Shown: in pieces, positions 26,215-33,690 of the stretch
Position numbering within the stretch: the stretch's first letter is position 1
Layout of the letters: each line of letters begins with the position of its first letter
Virus record (IMG/VR): IMGVR_UViG_3300034190_001683
Location: 1 to 60,243 of that record
Strand: one strand, 5' to 3'
Origin: a virus
DNA length: 60,243 nucleotides
Notes under the pieces: generated by a model
What the model was told of the DNA's origin: nothing
Databases searched by the model: none
What the model saw: only the letters and a program-made list of their open reading frames with translations
Translations under genes and position numbers: made by a program

Positions 26215-26257
26215 CCTTTCTAACTTTCGGTGAAGGAGAGCCAAAAACCTAGAAAGG
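26215..26257. other. 8-bp inverted repeat in convergent region
   Basis: CCTTTCTA at 26215-26222 is complementary to TAGAAAGG at 26250-26257. A short T-stretch follows on the plus strand (CTTTT), so it might end late transcription weakly. The next bases carry AAAGGA and an ATG with only five codons. No clear role. Confidence 0.4.
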
Positions 26258-26287
26258 ACTTTTAAAATGAACGAATGTGAGTAAATT

Positions 26288-26491
26288 CTACCATTCTATT
26301 CTCCAACATCGCAACCCATATCTATTCTTATCTATAACTTGTTTGCATATTACGTTATATTTACGCCTATTTGCCTCCGCTAAGACATATTCTTTTACTG
26401 GTTTGACGTCCAAACAAGGGATAAAAACAGACGTACCAACCTCAAATTCATTCCAAGATATCCTCACTGGCAGACCCATTATCCGTATCAC
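26288..26491 (-). CDS. small conserved-type protein (GTSVFIPCLDVKPVKEY)
   Basis: About 67 residues. GTG at 26491 lies seven bases after GAGGGG; ATG 26479 and TTG 26497 are alternatives. The frame reads VRISWNEFEVGTSVFIPCLD, VKPVKEYVLAEANRRKYNV and KNRYGLRCWRIEW, an alternating strand-helix-strand pattern found in short phage proteins near replication genes. It overlaps the end of the primase gene by about 45 bases and is the last leftward gene. Possibly DNA-binding (inference). Confidence 0.6.
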   Translation of the reverse strand: MIRIMGLPVRISWNEFEVGTSVFIPCLDVKPVKEYVLAEANRRKYNVICKQVIDKNRYGLRCWRIEW

Positions 26492-29312
26492 TTGCAAACC
26501 CCTCTAAATCAAAACTATCTAACTTTTTAGTATTGAACTCAAGACATCTAACACTATTTGTTGCGCTAGATAAAGACGTACCTGCTAATAATCTTTTCTT
26601 CTTTATGCCTAGATAAGACCCACTCTTCTTGTAATCTAACAAAGAGTCTTCAAAACTGATGTAGTTTCTACTGCAATACTGCTGATACATACTTTTAGAT
26701 ACATACAGTCTTTCCTCATCTTTCTCTAATCTAGCTACACAAGAGGTTCTAGGTTCTTTTATTGCGCCCATATCTAACCCTGTGCGTTTATCTTTACCCA
26801 CGTTAACAACTGTAATACCTAATGGGTGCGAGTTTAGGAACGCTCCTAGTATCTCTCCATATTCCGTCAAAGAATCTTTGTTACTCTTTCTACTGTGGTT
26901 AATTAAGTTAACGCAATAATCAAATACAGGTTTTATAGGTATATCGTGCAGTCCTAAATCTTTTGCTATCATCCCACCTGTTAGTGCAACTGCCGCACCT
27001 GCTGACCAAAACCTTTCAGTATTTTTAATGTTAGCGGCTCTATCCATTATCTGGTTTGTTTCGTTTAACTTAGCAATTACATCTGGTAAGTTGTTTACAC
27101 AGTATTGAATATACGGTTTTATTGCGTGTCCGTAGTGTTTACTTATCCTACCAAAGTGAGCCTTTGACCACGTTGGGTCATTAAATTTATCTACTGGTAA
27201 CTTGTCTTCCAGTATACGCATTAATTCGGCGTCGGGAAAAGCCTTAATAGATAATAATTTATCTCGTATTCTAGTATTAGAAGTAGATACCACAGGAATA
27301 GACCAAGTAGTTTTGTTTAATCTTTCTTTATTTGCTTTGGCATCCATTCTATTTTTGCCACGACCTGATGTAATGTCATAGATGAGGTTACTCATCATCT
27401 TTGGTTCCATGTTTGTTATTTCATCAATAGTCGGTGTTAAACTTTGCATAGAACCTAATCTTTGCATCCTAGAGTTGTGCGTATCATCCCACTTTAAAAC
27501 TAATGCTTTTGGGTTTCCATAAATACTATTTAACAAATGTAGCACCGAGGATTTACCTGCCCCACTTCCGGGAGATATCAAATTATATAACAACCCATCT
27601 AACATACCGTCTCCCACAAACTTCATGAGAGGACCACCAAAACCTAGAAAAAATGCAAAAGCTTTACCGATTCTATCTTCGTGTGCATAGGCATTGATAA
27701 TATCTTTCCACGTGTGGAAGTCTCCTCTTTCATGAAACATAGGTGTTAGTATTAGTGTGGGTGTTGTTGGAGGGCTGTATGATGGTTCTGCCTGTCCAAC
27801 TCTTATCTCTTTATCTCCATACACAAATAAACTATCTTCGTCATGCCAACCAAACTGTCTCCTAGCTATTTCTGCTTTCTTTTCATTCTGTAATTTTTCT
27901 ACTGATTTGTTTATGTATTGCATCAAATAATCCTGTCTTTTTCCTAAAGCTGTTACACCATGAAATGCCACCGCCGCTAAAAATTTATCTTTAGCCAGAG
28001 TAGAACTCAAAGGTACTATGAACTCTCTAACTCCATCCTTAGGTAAATGTAACCTAATTAAAAGACTTTCGCCATCTTCTGGGTCATGTATTCTCTTTAC
28101 TACATATAAATCGTATGGATAAACACATACATTTTCGGGCGGTTCTTCTTCACTCTTTTTAATTTCTATGTATACACCACCTGTAGGCGGTCTGTTAAAT
28201 CCACGTGGCGGTAATGGTATTTCATATGTTTGTTTTTCTTTTGTGACAGCATTTTCTTCTTTGACTACATAGTCTTCTACTTTAGATTTTATAAACTCTT
28301 TACCTAACACAACAGGAGAAGTTATCTTGTGTTGACATCCTTCACATCCACCCGGATTCAAAGTTTTAAATGTCTCACATTTATATGGTCCTTTAGTTTT
28401 CGATGCTTTATAAAATGCTTCTTCTTCATTGTAGTGTGGATGCTTGTTAGACATTATCCGAATAGCTTTTGACCTATCTGTACATACTTCTGCTATAGAT
28501 AAAACTGCTCTCCACATAGGTTCTTCTAAAGATTCTTGATTACCATATGCGTATACTATTTGGGCGCAACCAACACCCCCCATAGATTTCTTGAATATTG
28601 TTTTAAATTCAGTTTTAAAGTTGCCTTGTAGTTTCTTTGTTAGAGGGTCGGTGTAATCTCTAAAATCTTTTTTCCGTAGTTGGTCAAATAAAGATGCCGA
28701 ACTATATCCACTTACTGCATTTTCTATTTGTTCTAACTCTACAGGCTCACCCTTACTACGCACAACTACTGGTTTTGGTTCATCTCCCTTGAAGTTAAAT
28801 GTATCTGGTACACGTAAAATCCTAGCATTGTCAGCCGTGACGTTTGCATCAGCAGAGAAGTTTTTATCTGAACATAAGGCTTTTAAACTCTCAGCAATAG
28901 GCTTCCACGTCTCTTTTGATATCGACGTAGTTAAAACCCAGTAAACGTGTATACCGTTACCAGAATCTACTAACAAAGATGGTTTAGGTAAACCTGCTTC
29001 TCTACGAAAAGCTTTGAAGGCTTTTAAACCATCGGACTTTGTTTCATAGTCTTTATTAGGCCCACAGTCCACATCCATAAAAAAACATTTAAGTTCTTTA
29101 GAATTTTCTTGCGACCTACTACTATCATCAGTAAATGATGCCAAAGCGACGTACGCATCGCTCTTTCTTTCAACTATTCCTTCTGTATCTTTAACTAATT
29201 CATCAACAGTTCTATAAAATTTATCTTTATTATTTTTTCTTTTTATATCTGTAGAACAATATAGACCGTTAGTCGGTAATACAAAAGAAAGAAACTCTTT
29301 CTTTGTAAGCAT
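26448..29312 (-). CDS. primase-helicase: AEP primase domain fused to DUF927-like ATPase
   Basis: 954 residues. The N-terminus carries archaeo-eukaryotic primase hallmarks: FFMDVDCG with D80/D82, SGNGIHVYW with H122, and NARILRVP (162-169). A Cys cluster CETFK...GGCEGCQH (about 310-330) may bind zinc. A second half holds a Walker A (SPGSGAGKSS, about 580-590), then an acidic LTPTIDEITNME, as in phage/plasmid DUF927 and D5-like helicases. It would make primers and unwind DNA for the phage polymerase. It is the only replicative helicase candidate of this type here. Confidence 0.8.
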   Translation of the reverse strand: MLTKKEFLSFVLPTNGLYCSTDIKRKNNKDKFYRTVDELVKDTEGIVERKSDAYVALASFTDDSSRSQENSKELKCFFMDVDCGPNKDYETKSDGLKAFKAFRREAGLPKPSLLVDSGNGIHVYWVLTTSISKETWKPIAESLKALCSDKNFSADANVTADNARILRVPDTFNFKGDEPKPVVVRSKGEPVELEQIENAVSGYSSASLFDQLRKKDFRDYTDPLTKKLQGNFKTEFKTIFKKSMGGVGCAQIVYAYGNQESLEEPMWRAVLSIAEVCTDRSKAIRIMSNKHPHYNEEEAFYKASKTKGPYKCETFKTLNPGGCEGCQHKITSPVVLGKEFIKSKVEDYVVKEENAVTKEKQTYEIPLPPRGFNRPPTGGVYIEIKKSEEEPPENVCVYPYDLYVVKRIHDPEDGESLLIRLHLPKDGVREFIVPLSSTLAKDKFLAAVAFHGVTALGKRQDYLMQYINKSVEKLQNEKKAEIARRQFGWHDEDSLFVYGDKEIRVGQAEPSYSPPTTPTLILTPMFHERGDFHTWKDIINAYAHEDRIGKAFAFFLGFGGPLMKFVGDGMLDGLLYNLISPGSGAGKSSVLHLLNSIYGNPKALVLKWDDTHNSRMQRLGSMQSLTPTIDEITNMEPKMMSNLIYDITSGRGKNRMDAKANKERLNKTTWSIPVVSTSNTRIRDKLLSIKAFPDAELMRILEDKLPVDKFNDPTWSKAHFGRISKHYGHAIKPYIQYCVNNLPDVIAKLNETNQIMDRAANIKNTERFWSAGAAVALTGGMIAKDLGLHDIPIKPVFDYCVNLINHSRKSNKDSLTEYGEILGAFLNSHPLGITVVNVGKDKRTGLDMGAIKEPRTSCVARLEKDEERLYVSKSMYQQYCSRNYISFEDSLLDYKKSGSYLGIKKKRLLAGTSLSSATNSVRCLEFNTKKLDSFDLEGFASDTDNGSASEDILE

Positions 29313-29327
29313 AATAATCCCCTAGGG

Positions 29328-29353
29328 TAGGGGGAATTACCCCCTAGTTTTTT
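29328..29353. promoter_or_regulatory. hairpin between HTH gene and primase gene
   Basis: TAGGGGG and CCCCCTA form a perfect 7-bp stem with a 5-base loop. On the plus strand it is followed by GTTTTTT, so it would terminate antisense transcription. On the minus strand its first three bases are the stop codon of the HTH gene. The ribosome site of the primase gene (CTAGGGGA) can pair with the same CCCCTA arm, giving two exclusive structures. Confidence 0.55.
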
Positions 29354-29577
29354 AATTTAGCAACTAACTTTTCTACCTGTTTGATATGCGTGTCTTGAAT
29401 TGTAGTAATACCTTTGAACCAATTGTAGACAGTCATCCGAGTAACATTAAGATACTCAGCCACATCATTTACAGGTATATCGTTTTGTACACAAATTAAC
29501 CCTAGTTTTACACCTAACAAGTCTGAGTCCGCTTCGTTAACCGCATTAACAAATTGCACGGAGTAACCTTTTGACAT
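29344..29577 (-). CDS. HTH (XRE/Cro-like) DNA-binding protein
   Basis: 77 residues. A helix-turn-helix can be read in residues 30-55: DIPVNDVAEYLNVTRMTVYN, then WFKGITTIQ. This is the size and layout of Cro/Xre-type phage regulators, although the DNA-recognition helix is closest to single-domain invertase-like HTH. It sits between the ssDNA-binding-like and primase genes in one operon, so it could regulate the replication genes. Targets are unknown; the 18-bp palindrome family is a candidate (inference). Confidence 0.7.
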   Translation of the reverse strand: MSKGYSVQFVNAVNEADSDLLGVKLGLICVQNDIPVNDVAEYLNVTRMTVYNWFKGITTIQDTHIKQVEKLVAKLKN

Positions 29578-29580
29578 ATA

Positions 29581-30450
29581 TCACTCCTCGTCGTCGTCCC
29601 ACTCGTCAATAACTTTCTCTACATCAACCTTAGACGGAGCCTCTTTTTCTTTCTTATTGGCTACCTTTTTAGGTTCAGCAGACTCGGCAGGTTCCTCTAT
29701 CTTAGCAGGTGCTTCCTTATGCTCTATCTGTTTGGCAGTTTGATTAACCGACATAGTAACTAACCTTTTTACCTCATCAGATTCAGACTTCTCAAGTGCT
29801 ACATCAAACTCGTCATTCTCTAATAAACGTACAGGCTTGAAAGTTATCTTACCAATACCAGAAGTATCAAAACGCATCTCTGTTACTACAGACATGATAG
29901 GTGCGCCCTGTGTAGCAATACGTCTTGCATATGCTTGTAAAGGCCACTTGTTATTTTCACCCTCACCGAAAATAGACTTAGCAGGTACATTCAATTGATA
30001 GACAGGGCCATTAATATCACCTTCCAAAACAACAGCAATACGTTGTTGGAATCTACAAGCACGGCTCTCCCCTTGCCCAGAACCTTTGATATTTTGTGGA
30101 CAGTCTACACAATTTTTAGACTGTGGGTTTTCTACTTTCGGGTCTGGTTTAGAACCATCAGCCGACCAACAATCAGGTGCAGATACTACACCTTTCTTAT
30201 AAGCCCCTGCATAATAAATCCTAGAGACGTGTTCAGATGCGCCAACAATAACTACATTCATGGCACGGTCTTCATTACAAGCAACTTCTTTACCGTCTAC
30301 CATCATGCGCCATACACCACCCTCAATGGAAATACGTCTAATTCCAGAACCACCAGAACCACCCATCAATGACTTCGTTAAATTATCTACACCACCCTTA
30401 TTACGAATGTGGTCAGGTAATCCTTTTTTAAATATTGCGATATCGCTCAT
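29581..30450 (-). CDS. ssDNA-binding-like replication protein with acidic tail
   Basis: 289 residues. The core includes RRISIEGGVWRMMVDGKEVA, then NVVIVGASEHVSRIYYAGAY and a Cys group (DCWS, CVDCPQ, CRFQQ) that may bind zinc. The Lys/Glu-rich C-terminus ends EWDDDEE, the acidic tail typical of ssDNA-binding proteins. Homologue-type proteins stand next to DNA polymerase and helicase genes in many podoviruses. Direct proof of ssDNA binding is lacking. Confidence 0.65.
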   Translation of the reverse strand: MSDIAIFKKGLPDHIRNKGGVDNLTKSLMGGSGGSGIRRISIEGGVWRMMVDGKEVACNEDRAMNVVIVGASEHVSRIYYAGAYKKGVVSAPDCWSADGSKPDPKVENPQSKNCVDCPQNIKGSGQGESRACRFQQRIAVVLEGDINGPVYQLNVPAKSIFGEGENNKWPLQAYARRIATQGAPIMSVVTEMRFDTSGIGKITFKPVRLLENDEFDVALEKSESDEVKRLVTMSVNQTAKQIEHKEAPAKIEEPAESAEPKKVANKKEKEAPSKVDVEKVIDEWDDDEE

Positions 30451-30469
30451 TTCACTCTCCCATAGTTAA

Positions 30470-30856
30470 TTAAGTTTTTCTACGAACTGTTACAGCATAA
30501 CGACTGTCCACATTAAGTCCCGGAGGTAACTTGTCAGGATTCTCCTGTAAAAACTGACTCATGTTGGATTGCGCTATGCGCTTCTCTAGTAACTCTAACG
30601 CATTGTTATCTTTTATAAACTCATACATAGATTGCCAATCAGCCGTATGGTATCTCTTCGATATACGTCTTGTTACCGTGCCATAATCTGTGCGTAAACT
30701 TTCCGCACCTGTATCTTTACAAACTTCAAGAAGTTCGTTTTCTATCACACGTAAAGCTTCTTTCAACTCTTCGTCTTTCTTTTCAAACTCGCTTTTAAGA
30801 TCAGCACGTTTGTCCCGAATCTTTACGTAGACTTTTACTAGCTTATCTACTTTCAT
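30470..30856 (-). CDS. conserved early protein (unknown), coiled coil plus RYHTADWQSMYEF
   Basis: 128 residues. An N-terminal coiled coil (DLKSEFEKKDEELKEALRVI) is followed by LRTDYGTVTRRISKRYHTAD and a C-terminal block LPPGLNVDSRYAVTVRRK. This set is often encoded next to the ssDNA-binding-like protein in marine and enteric podoviruses; its function is not known. It is the first gene after the promoter at 30888-30916 and follows a GGAGGAGG ribosome site. Confidence 0.65.
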   Translation of the reverse strand: MKVDKLVKVYVKIRDKRADLKSEFEKKDEELKEALRVIENELLEVCKDTGAESLRTDYGTVTRRISKRYHTADWQSMYEFIKDNNALELLEKRIAQSNMSQFLQENPDKLPPGLNVDSRYAVTVRRKT

Positions 30857-30887
30857 TTACCCTCCTCCATTTAAAACACGTATATAA

Positions 30888-30916
30888 ATACTACAACCTA
30901 CTTTATACATTGTCAA
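30888..30916 (-). promoter_or_regulatory. sigma70-type promoter for replication genes
   Basis: Minus strand: TTGACA, 17-base spacer, TAGTAT. It overlaps the end of the helicase gene and stands about 30 bases before the ATG at 30856. The -35 and -10 hexamers are identical to those of the promoter at 46216-46244. Confidence 0.7.
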
Positions 30917-32460
30917 TCATCTTCTAAAATATTTTTATATAAATCGACAAGTTTATTATGTACATCAATTTTTGACTGTAGCATTTTGTACATTTTCTTT
31001 TCTGCATGAGACCCTTGTAAGTGTACGACAGTACATGGATTCTTTTGACCTGCCCTGTGTACTCTTGCGTTTGCTTGTAAATACGTTTCTACAGACATGA
31101 CAGCAGACCAATACACCACCACGTTTGCGGCGTGGAGCGTTACTCCATGCGATGCGGCTTGTGGTTGTATGACTAATATTCTTGGGTCTTTTGTTGTTTG
31201 GAATCTATTAAATATATCTGTTCTATTGTTTACAGATACTCCCCCATGTATCACATCACACGTATACTTGTTTTTAAGTAGATAGTCTTCTATTAAATTT
31301 ATTGCATGACGGTAGGGTGCAAACACAATAACTTTGTGACTTGCTTCATCAATAACTTCGGTCAACACTTGTAGTCTATTAGATACATCAAACTCTACTG
31401 TATCTCCATTATCCGTGTATACCGCACCACAAGATAATTGTAGGAGTTTGTTTAAGTTTGCAGCGGCATTAACAGAAGTTATTTCTTCTCCGGCTGCGAT
31501 AGTCATCATATCTTTTCTCATGCGTTCATAATACTTAGACTGTTGTTTTGTAAGAGGAATTTTCCTAGTTGTGTAGGTCATGTCTGGTAAATCCAAACAA
31601 TCTTTTTTTGTAAATCGTATCGCAGGTTGTAAAGCCTTGTGAACTACATCCTCTGCTTTTTCTTTTGGTAGCCATATAAATTGAGATACTTTATACATGA
31701 CAAGATCTTTGAACGTACCGAAATATTTAGGTACATTAGCGGGGTTTATAATTCTAGCCAAACCATACGCATCTGTGGGAGATTGCGATGCAGGTGTACC
31801 TGTCAGCATCCATACCCATGTATGTGGTTTTATTATCGAGTTTAGTATCTTCCATCTTTTTGTAGTAACCGTTTTATATGCGTTTGCTTCGTCTACTACT
31901 ATAAGGTCAAACTCATTGTTATTTACTGCATCTCGTATAATCTGCAATCCATCATAGTTACATATTACAAACTCAGCATCAGAGTTTACGACCTCTATCC
32001 TTTTTTCTCGTGAATAGCTATGGGCTATCGCTACCGACCTATGGATAGCAAATTTAAATAAGTCTCCACCCCACGCAGATTGCATGATAGATAGAGGACA
32101 TAGCACTAAAACTCTTTTGATAAACCCTAGTTTCATTAAATAATCAGCCGCCCATATTACACTAGCTGTTTTGCCCGTACCTTGTTCGTTAAAAACAAAC
32201 GCACGACGATTTAATGTTAGGAATGAGGATGTTTCTTTTTGATGTTCAAATGGTTTGTATTTACCACCCCATTTATAATTTCTACATATGGGACTGGGGA
32301 CGTTTTTTATTTTTAGATTTTTTAAAACTTGTGCTTCTTCTAAACCCCAATTTACTAATACTTCGTTAGAAGAAAGTGATTTGCTTTTTGGTATTACCTC
32401 TGTGATCTTATTAGGCTGTCGTACTTTTAGTAGCAAAGCCTTGTTGTCTATGATCTCCAT
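30913..32460 (-). CDS. SNF2/DEAD-like superfamily 2 helicase
   Basis: 515 residues from ATG 32460, which has AAGGAGAG six bases upstream; an upstream in-frame extension lacks a ribosome site. Motif I NEQGTGKT (91-98), motif II DEAN (190-193), motif III LTGTPAS, motif V-type HGGVSVNN and motif VI ANARVHRAGQ identify a SNF2-type translocase/helicase. In phages these act in DNA replication or recombination restart. It shares the operon with family A polymerase and two nucleases. Confidence 0.85.
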   Translation of the reverse strand: MEIIDNKALLLKVRQPNKITEVIPKSKSLSSNEVLVNWGLEEAQVLKNLKIKNVPSPICRNYKWGGKYKPFEHQKETSSFLTLNRRAFVFNEQGTGKTASVIWAADYLMKLGFIKRVLVLCPLSIMQSAWGGDLFKFAIHRSVAIAHSYSREKRIEVVNSDAEFVICNYDGLQIIRDAVNNNEFDLIVVDEANAYKTVTTKRWKILNSIIKPHTWVWMLTGTPASQSPTDAYGLARIINPANVPKYFGTFKDLVMYKVSQFIWLPKEKAEDVVHKALQPAIRFTKKDCLDLPDMTYTTRKIPLTKQQSKYYERMRKDMMTIAAGEEITSVNAAANLNKLLQLSCGAVYTDNGDTVEFDVSNRLQVLTEVIDEASHKVIVFAPYRHAINLIEDYLLKNKYTCDVIHGGVSVNNRTDIFNRFQTTKDPRILVIQPQAASHGVTLHAANVVVYWSAVMSVETYLQANARVHRAGQKNPCTVVHLQGSHAEKKMYKMLQSKIDVHNKLVDLYKNILEDD

Positions 32461-32520
32461 CGTACTCTCCTTTCTATACACGTACAGACCAAAGTAACAT
32501 TTTTACTTAGTCAGAGGACA

Positions 32521-32796
32521 TTATACCTTTTTCTTTTTATAATTACGAGATCTATTTTTCTTTTTGGATTCTATTTTATATCCGTCTTTGTTTGTGCCAC
32601 CTTTACTCAACGGTTTACTGTGGGATATATCTTTACCCTCACGTTTGTCTGCTTTTCCGTTTTTGTTTCTGTCAGGATATTTTTTATCCATAGCACGTCT
32701 AGCACGTTGACGTTCCATTCGATCTTTGTGTTCGCCACGTTTCTTCTGCATCTTGTATTCGTGCTTGTATGGTCTTTGCTTCTTTGTATAAGGCAT
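32521..32796 (-). CDS. basic HNH-like or DNA-binding protein
   Basis: 91 residues, extremely Lys/Arg-rich. The C-terminal half reads EGKDISHSKPLSKGGTNKDG and KKKNRSRNYKKK, the pattern of HNH-type folds (DxxHxxPLSKGGxN ... NRSxxx) but with few metal ligands. It may be a degenerate HNH nuclease or a DNA-binding protein. Its start overlaps a tentative gene in another frame. Function is uncertain. Confidence 0.6.
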   Translation of the reverse strand: MPYTKKQRPYKHEYKMQKKRGEHKDRMERQRARRAMDKKYPDRNKNGKADKREGKDISHSKPLSKGGTNKDGYKIESKKKNRSRNYKKKKV

Positions 32797-33010
32797 AATA
32801 TTTATTCTTCTCTAGTTTATGTTTTCTACTCATTAAATGAAAATAGTGAACAACTTTGTGGTTAGGAAAATCATTCATAAAAAACAACATAGCAAAATTA
32901 CTCTTAGGGACTAAATACCTACTTACCTTAATTTTTTCATCCCCAAATTTGTGGAATATAACTATGTTATGTAACCACCTTTCAACCACCGTCGTATATT
33001 TTTTCCCCAC
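32699..33010 (-). CDS. tentative gene, IVIFHKFGDEKIKVSRYLVP
   Basis: Open frame of about 103 residues from GTG 33010, a few bases after the stop of the Cas4-like gene, with a GGAAGAG 11 bases upstream. Residues 20-75 look like a folded protein (IVIFHKFGDEKIKVSRYLVP, FAMLFFMNDFPNHKVVHYFH). It would otherwise leave a 216-base gap. It overlaps the next gene by 98 bases, which lowers confidence; a start further inside either gene is possible. Confidence 0.45.
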   Translation of the reverse strand: MGKKYTTVVERWLHNIVIFHKFGDEKIKVSRYLVPKSNFAMLFFMNDFPNHKVVHYFHLMSRKHKLEKNKYYALYKEAKTIQARIQDAEETWRTQRSNGTSTC

Positions 33011-33012
33011 TT

Positions 33013-33690
33013 TTAATCTGCTCTTCCATTGTGAGGACAACTTAATACAGCGCAATAATTTTTACAAGTGAAGTTTGGTTTAGCGTTCCACGTGTTTGAT
33101 TTAAAAGAGTCTTCTAAATTATCTGTATTCTCAAACCAATACGACCAACTTTCGTCCTGATCTTCTGCCTTGTAATTGGCTTTTATAAACTCTTTGGATA
33201 TGACAAACAGTAAACCTGCCTTCACTTTCTTTATTTTAGGGAAATGTTTAAAGATTGCCAAGGATAATATTTCTAATTGTTTAATATCCGCATACTTACT
33301 GCTTTTTCCTGTTTTATAATCAATGAGATACGCTTTATCGTCTCCTAAAACTATTAGGTCTGCGATACCTCTCCACCACACGTTTTTATCAAAAAACCCA
33401 CAAGGTTCAAGATCTCTGGTCAAACCCATGCGATATTCGCACAATCTGTCTCCCTGTATTTCTTTTAGTTTAGCCAACATACCACCCAAGTAGCTTAGTT
33501 CTTCTGGTAGTGATACATTTTCTTTTAGATGGTCTTCGGCTACTTTGTGTACCCTGTTACCAAATGTAAGTGCCTCTGTCTGTGGTTCTTCGACATCTTT
33601 TACAACTTTCAAATGATAGTATTTCTTAGGACACATTTTGTACATACTCAATGCCGAGTATGACCACGAATATTTTTTAGGTGTCTCCAT
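33013..33690 (-). CDS. Cas4/RecB-like PD-(D/E)XK exonuclease, likely Fe-S
   Basis: 225 residues. SYSALSMYKMCPKKYYH at the start, GNRVHKVAE with H48, GIADLIV with D111, LIDYKTGK with D124 and K126, and Q138 form the nuclease core. C20 with C209, C213 and C218 is the four-cysteine set that holds a 4Fe-4S cluster in Cas4 and AddB nucleases. It overlaps the polymerase gene by 14 bases. It likely processes DNA ends in phage replication or recombination. Confidence 0.8.
   Translation of the reverse strand: METPKKYSWSYSALSMYKMCPKKYYHLKVVKDVEEPQTEALTFGNRVHKVAEDHLKENVSLPEELSYLGGMLAKLKEIQGDRLCEYRMGLTRDLEPCGFFDKNVWWRGIADLIVLGDDKAYLIDYKTGKSSKYADIKQLEILSLAIFKHFPKIKKVKAGLLFVISKEFIKANYKAEDQDESWSYWFENTDNLEDSFKSNTWNAKPNFTCKNYCAVLSCPHNGRAD

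Noticed and set aside
26277-26507. Plus-strand 76-codon ORF after the giant gene
   Set aside because: Opposite to the better small leftward gene and the end of the primase; no ribosome site.
29300-30470. Lysogeny switch around the HTH gene
   Set aside because: Only one small HTH protein, no divergent repressor/Cro pair and no integrase or attachment site seen in the window.
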